Positions 6,592-8,667 of a stretch of 8,667 nt of DNA are shown here, piece by piece (the stretch's first letter is position 1; each line of letters starts with the position of its first letter). The translations under genes and the position numbers were made by a program. The DNA comes from Bacillota bacterium. Its GTDB lineage: Bacteria > Bacillota > Clostridia > Oscillospirales > Acutalibacteraceae. The DNA lies in NCBI GenBank assembly GCA_023397245.1, contig JAEWUH010000012.1, positions 1-8,667 on the forward strand, in the 5' to 3' direction. Below the pieces are notes generated by a model, which saw nothing but the letters and a program-made list of their open reading frames with translations, did no database searches and had not been told where the DNA came from.

Positions 6592-7557
6592 ATGAAAAGA
6601 TTATTTTCCCTCTCGCTGGCGGCTTTGGTTGCGCTGTTCTGCTGTTCTGGGTGCCGGAGCAGCATCCTGAACCCGAGCTCATCCGTTACGGTGCCTTTGC
6701 GCATAACGGCTGTTCTTCCGCACAAGGACTACGGATATTGGACGGATATTTCAAACGGGATTCTGTCGGCAAAAAAAGATTTCCCTGTGGACATCAAGCT
6801 CTGTATGCCGCAGCTGAACTACAACATCCCGCAGATGACCGAGCTGATTAAAGCCGCCACCGCCGCGCGGGTGGATGGAATCATTGTGCAGGGCATTGAC
6901 AACAAAGATTACATCAAGGCGCTGGAGGACGCCCGCAGCGCGGGGGTTCAGGTCGTCTTTATCGACACGGACCTTCCCCAATTCGGGAACAGGCTTTATG
7001 TGGGTACGGACAATTATGCTGCGGGGCGTCTTATGGGGGAAAAGCTGGTGCAGCTTACCAAAGGAAAGGCGAATGCTGCCGTGATCAGCGGGGCACCCGG
7101 ATACCCGAATCTTGAACTGCGCCTTTCCGGACTGAAGGATTATATCAGCGCCTATCCGGGCGTGAAAATAGTCAGGGTGGATTACGGAAACTACGACTCC
7201 ATAACCGTGCTGCAAAAGTACAGGGAAATCTGCGCGTCCCGCCAGAACATTGATTCCATCGTCAGCATTGAGGGTACGGGCGCCCTGACATTCGGCAACA
7301 TGCTTTCAACCAGGGATACACAGATTCGGTGTATCCTTGGCTTTGACTATTCCGACGAGTCTATTAAGGGACTCAACAGCGGCGTTATCGACGGATTGAT
7401 CCTGCAGCAGATTCATAAAATGGGATACCTTTGTGTTCAGGAAATTTACAATTTTAAGCAGACAGGGAAATACAGCAAAAGCACCATTAACACCAGCGCC
7501 GTTTTTATCACATCTGCTGACCTCGATAAGGAAGGACATTATCAGTATGATGAATAA
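6592..7557 (+). CDS. Second sugar-binding lipoprotein, probable sensor subunit (Peripla_BP_4 fold)
   Basis: This 321-residue protein has a lipoprotein signal (KR, then a hydrophobic stretch, lipobox CSGC with Cys21) and a ribose/galactose-type binding fold from about residue 35. Family landmarks include YGYW (47-50), IDTD (124-127), AAGRLMGE (143-150), GAPGYPNLELR (167-177) and GFD (250-252). It lacks its own ATPase and permease genes and is followed by a histidine kinase start inside its own end, so a sensing role is inferred: it would bind sugar outside the membrane and contact the kinase. Clostridial XylFII, which works with LytS and YesN, is the described model for this plan. Compared with the transport protein upstream, positions equal to H152, D154 and N256 of E. 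coli MglB are Tyr171, Asn173 and Gln272, while the arginine (Arg177) and an aspartate (Asp252) remain. The pocket and perhaps the ligand therefore differ. It could still be an orphan transport receptor. Confidence 0.87.
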   Translation: MKRLFSLSLAALVALFCCSGCRSSILNPSSSVTVPLRITAVLPHKDYGYWTDISNGILSAKKDFPVDIKLCMPQLNYNIPQMTELIKAATAARVDGIIVQGIDNKDYIKALEDARSAGVQVVFIDTDLPQFGNRLYVGTDNYAAGRLMGEKLVQLTKGKANAAVISGAPGYPNLELRLSGLKDYISAYPGVKIVRVDYGNYDSITVLQKYREICASRQNIDSIVSIEGTGALTFGNMLSTRDTQIRCILGFDYSDESIKGLNSGVIDGLILQQIHKMGYLCVQEIYNFKQTGKYSKSTINTSAVFITSADLDKEGHYQYDE

Positions 7558-8667
7558 GAACACCGGAAAGCGTTTCTCTTTTTTGCGCAGTTTTTCTTCC
7601 GGGACCATCAGCCGGAAATACAGCTGCGGTTATGTGATGATTTTAACGGTTATGTTTTTGCTTTTTGCGGTATCCTTTGTCTGCAACCGGTACGTTACCT
7701 GGCAGTACGAAATGGAAATGGATTCCTTCCTGAGCCTGAACCGGCTGTTTGCGGATGTTGAAACGACAAACACCCATCTGTTTGACGTCGTTACATACCT
7801 GCGGGCCTCCAGCTCCGACGATTACGTCAAGTCGTCCAAGGAAACAAGGGCCTGTGTCGAATCGCTCAGGAAGGGGCTGAACGGGAACTGGTCAAGGGAG
7901 GTTGCGGACCTGTGCTATACGGTGGAAACCTATCTTGAAAAAAGTGAACAGCTTACGCAGCAGCTGAAGGGGAACCATACCTCGGCAAGCTTTGACAGTA
8001 ATTCCGAGGTGAACCGGCTCTACTCGGAAACGCAGGACATCGTGTCCTATATCAACGTCAGCTTTAAAAATATCTATTCGGCAAAGCTGGTTTCGGCGGA
8101 AGCAATGCGGCTGCAGACGGAGAGGCTGAATATTATTTTTACCGTTTTGCAGCTCTTCCTTTTAGGCTCGGCACTCTTCGTGTTTCTGGTCTTTTACAGC
8201 AGGGTGGTAACCGGGATTACCCGCTCCGTCGCCAAGCTTACCGATTTTGCCACTCAGGTTACGGAAAACCCGGAAAAAGAGACCCATATCAGCATTAAGA
8301 CGGATGACGAGCTGGAAGTGTTCGCTTCGGCCTTTAATAAAATGCTGGATACGATTCAGGACCAGATCGACCAGATCCGAAAAGACGCCAGCATCCGCGA
8401 ACAGCTGCAGGAAATCGAAATGAAGAATATCCGCATGTCCAGCGCGCTGCAGAGCAGCCAGCTGAGCCTTCTGCAGGCACGGATCAACCCGCATTTTCTA
8501 TTCAATACACTCAACATGATCTCTCAGACGGCCTACATGGAGGACGCCGAAGAAACCTCGCACCTTATCGAATGTACGGCAAACTATCTGCGGTACAATC
8601 TCGGCAAATCCACAAAACCCGTAACCGTAGGCGATGAAATAGCGAACCTGCAGGAGTATGTCTATAT
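7547..8667 (+). CDS. YesM/LytS-type sensor histidine kinase, N-terminal part (3' end outside window)
   Basis: The frame is open from the ATG at 7547 to the window end, giving 373 residues without a stop. A first membrane helix (about 27-46) and a second (about 196-217) enclose a mostly helical extracellular region of roughly 150 residues. A HAMP-like linker follows (about 218-270), then a predicted coiled segment, and then the His_kinase dimerization motif QARINPHFLFNTLN (310-323), with His316 as the likely phosphorylation site. The ATP-binding domain is cut off. The motif is diagnostic of the LytS/YesM family, whose partners are LytTR or AraC-type response regulators. The start lies 11 bases inside the binding-protein gene, with GGAAGGA (7530-7536) ten bases upstream, so the two proteins are translationally coupled. 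A second ATG follows directly at 7550. The kinase most likely reads the sugar-loaded state of the neighbouring lipoprotein and activates the importer operon through a regulator encoded beyond the window. Confidence 0.92.
   Translation, partial: MMNKNTGKRFSFLRSFSSGTISRKYSCGYVMILTVMFLLFAVSFVCNRYVTWQYEMEMDSFLSLNRLFADVETTNTHLFDVVTYLRASSSDDYVKSSKETRACVESLRKGLNGNWSREVADLCYTVETYLEKSEQLTQQLKGNHTSASFDSNSEVNRLYSETQDIVSYINVSFKNIYSAKLVSAEAMRLQTERLNIIFTVLQLFLLGSALFVFLVFYSRVVTGITRSVAKLTDFATQVTENPEKETHISIKTDDELEVFASAFNKMLDTIQDQIDQIRKDASIREQLQEIEMKNIRMSSALQSSQLSLLQARINPHFLFNTLNMISQTAYMEDAEETSHLIECTANYLRYNLGKSTKPVTVGDEIANLQEYVY

Noticed and set aside
1..8667. tRNA, rRNA, CRISPR array, insertion sequence or phage genes
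   Set aside because: None was seen. The gaps between genes are under 175 bases and are accounted for by terminators, promoters, the repeat array and ribosome binding sites.

Overview
The window reads as a low-to-moderate GC Firmicute of the class Clostridia, probably the Oscillospiraceae/Ruminococcaceae side. The reasons are strong AGGAGG-type ribosome binding sites, lipoprotein substrate-binding proteins with Ala/Ser-rich tethers, a mixed GC content near 50%, and YesM/LytS-type signalling. The genus cannot be fixed from the sequence alone. All seven protein genes are on the + strand.

Left edge (1-1349): the 3' part of an FAD/NAD-dependent oxidoreductase and a small four-cysteine DUF1667 protein. 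In Firmicutes this pair usually ends an anaerobic glycerol-3-phosphate dehydrogenase-type cluster. It is closed by a strong 13-bp intrinsic terminator. Centre-left (1386-2605): a single-gene unit with its own promoter, encoding a cytoplasmic alpha/beta hydrolase of the hormone-sensitive-lipase type.

Centre (2613-6491): a complete galactose/methyl-galactoside-type (Mgl) sugar ABC importer in the order binding lipoprotein, double ATPase, permease. Nearly all the sugar-contacting and calcium-binding side chains of E. coli MglB can be aligned to the binding protein. An intrinsic terminator sits between the binding-protein gene and the ATPase gene, so the binding protein should be made in excess. 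Upstream of the operon's extended -10 promoter are three 17-bp direct repeats spaced 20 and 21 bp apart, which look like sites for an AraC-type response regulator.

Right (6514-8667): a promoter, a second and divergent sugar-binding lipoprotein, and, overlapping it by 11 bases, a YesM/LytS-type sensor histidine kinase cut by the window end. A YesN-type AraC response regulator is expected just beyond the edge. The right half therefore looks like a sugar importer plus an adjacent three-component sensor (extracytoplasmic binding protein, kinase, regulator), similar in plan to the XylFII-LytS-YesN xylose system of clostridia. The sensing protein has different pocket residues from the transport protein. 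The most interesting items are the triple repeat array as the probable target of this sensor, and the possible mismatch between the sugar sensed and the sugar imported.
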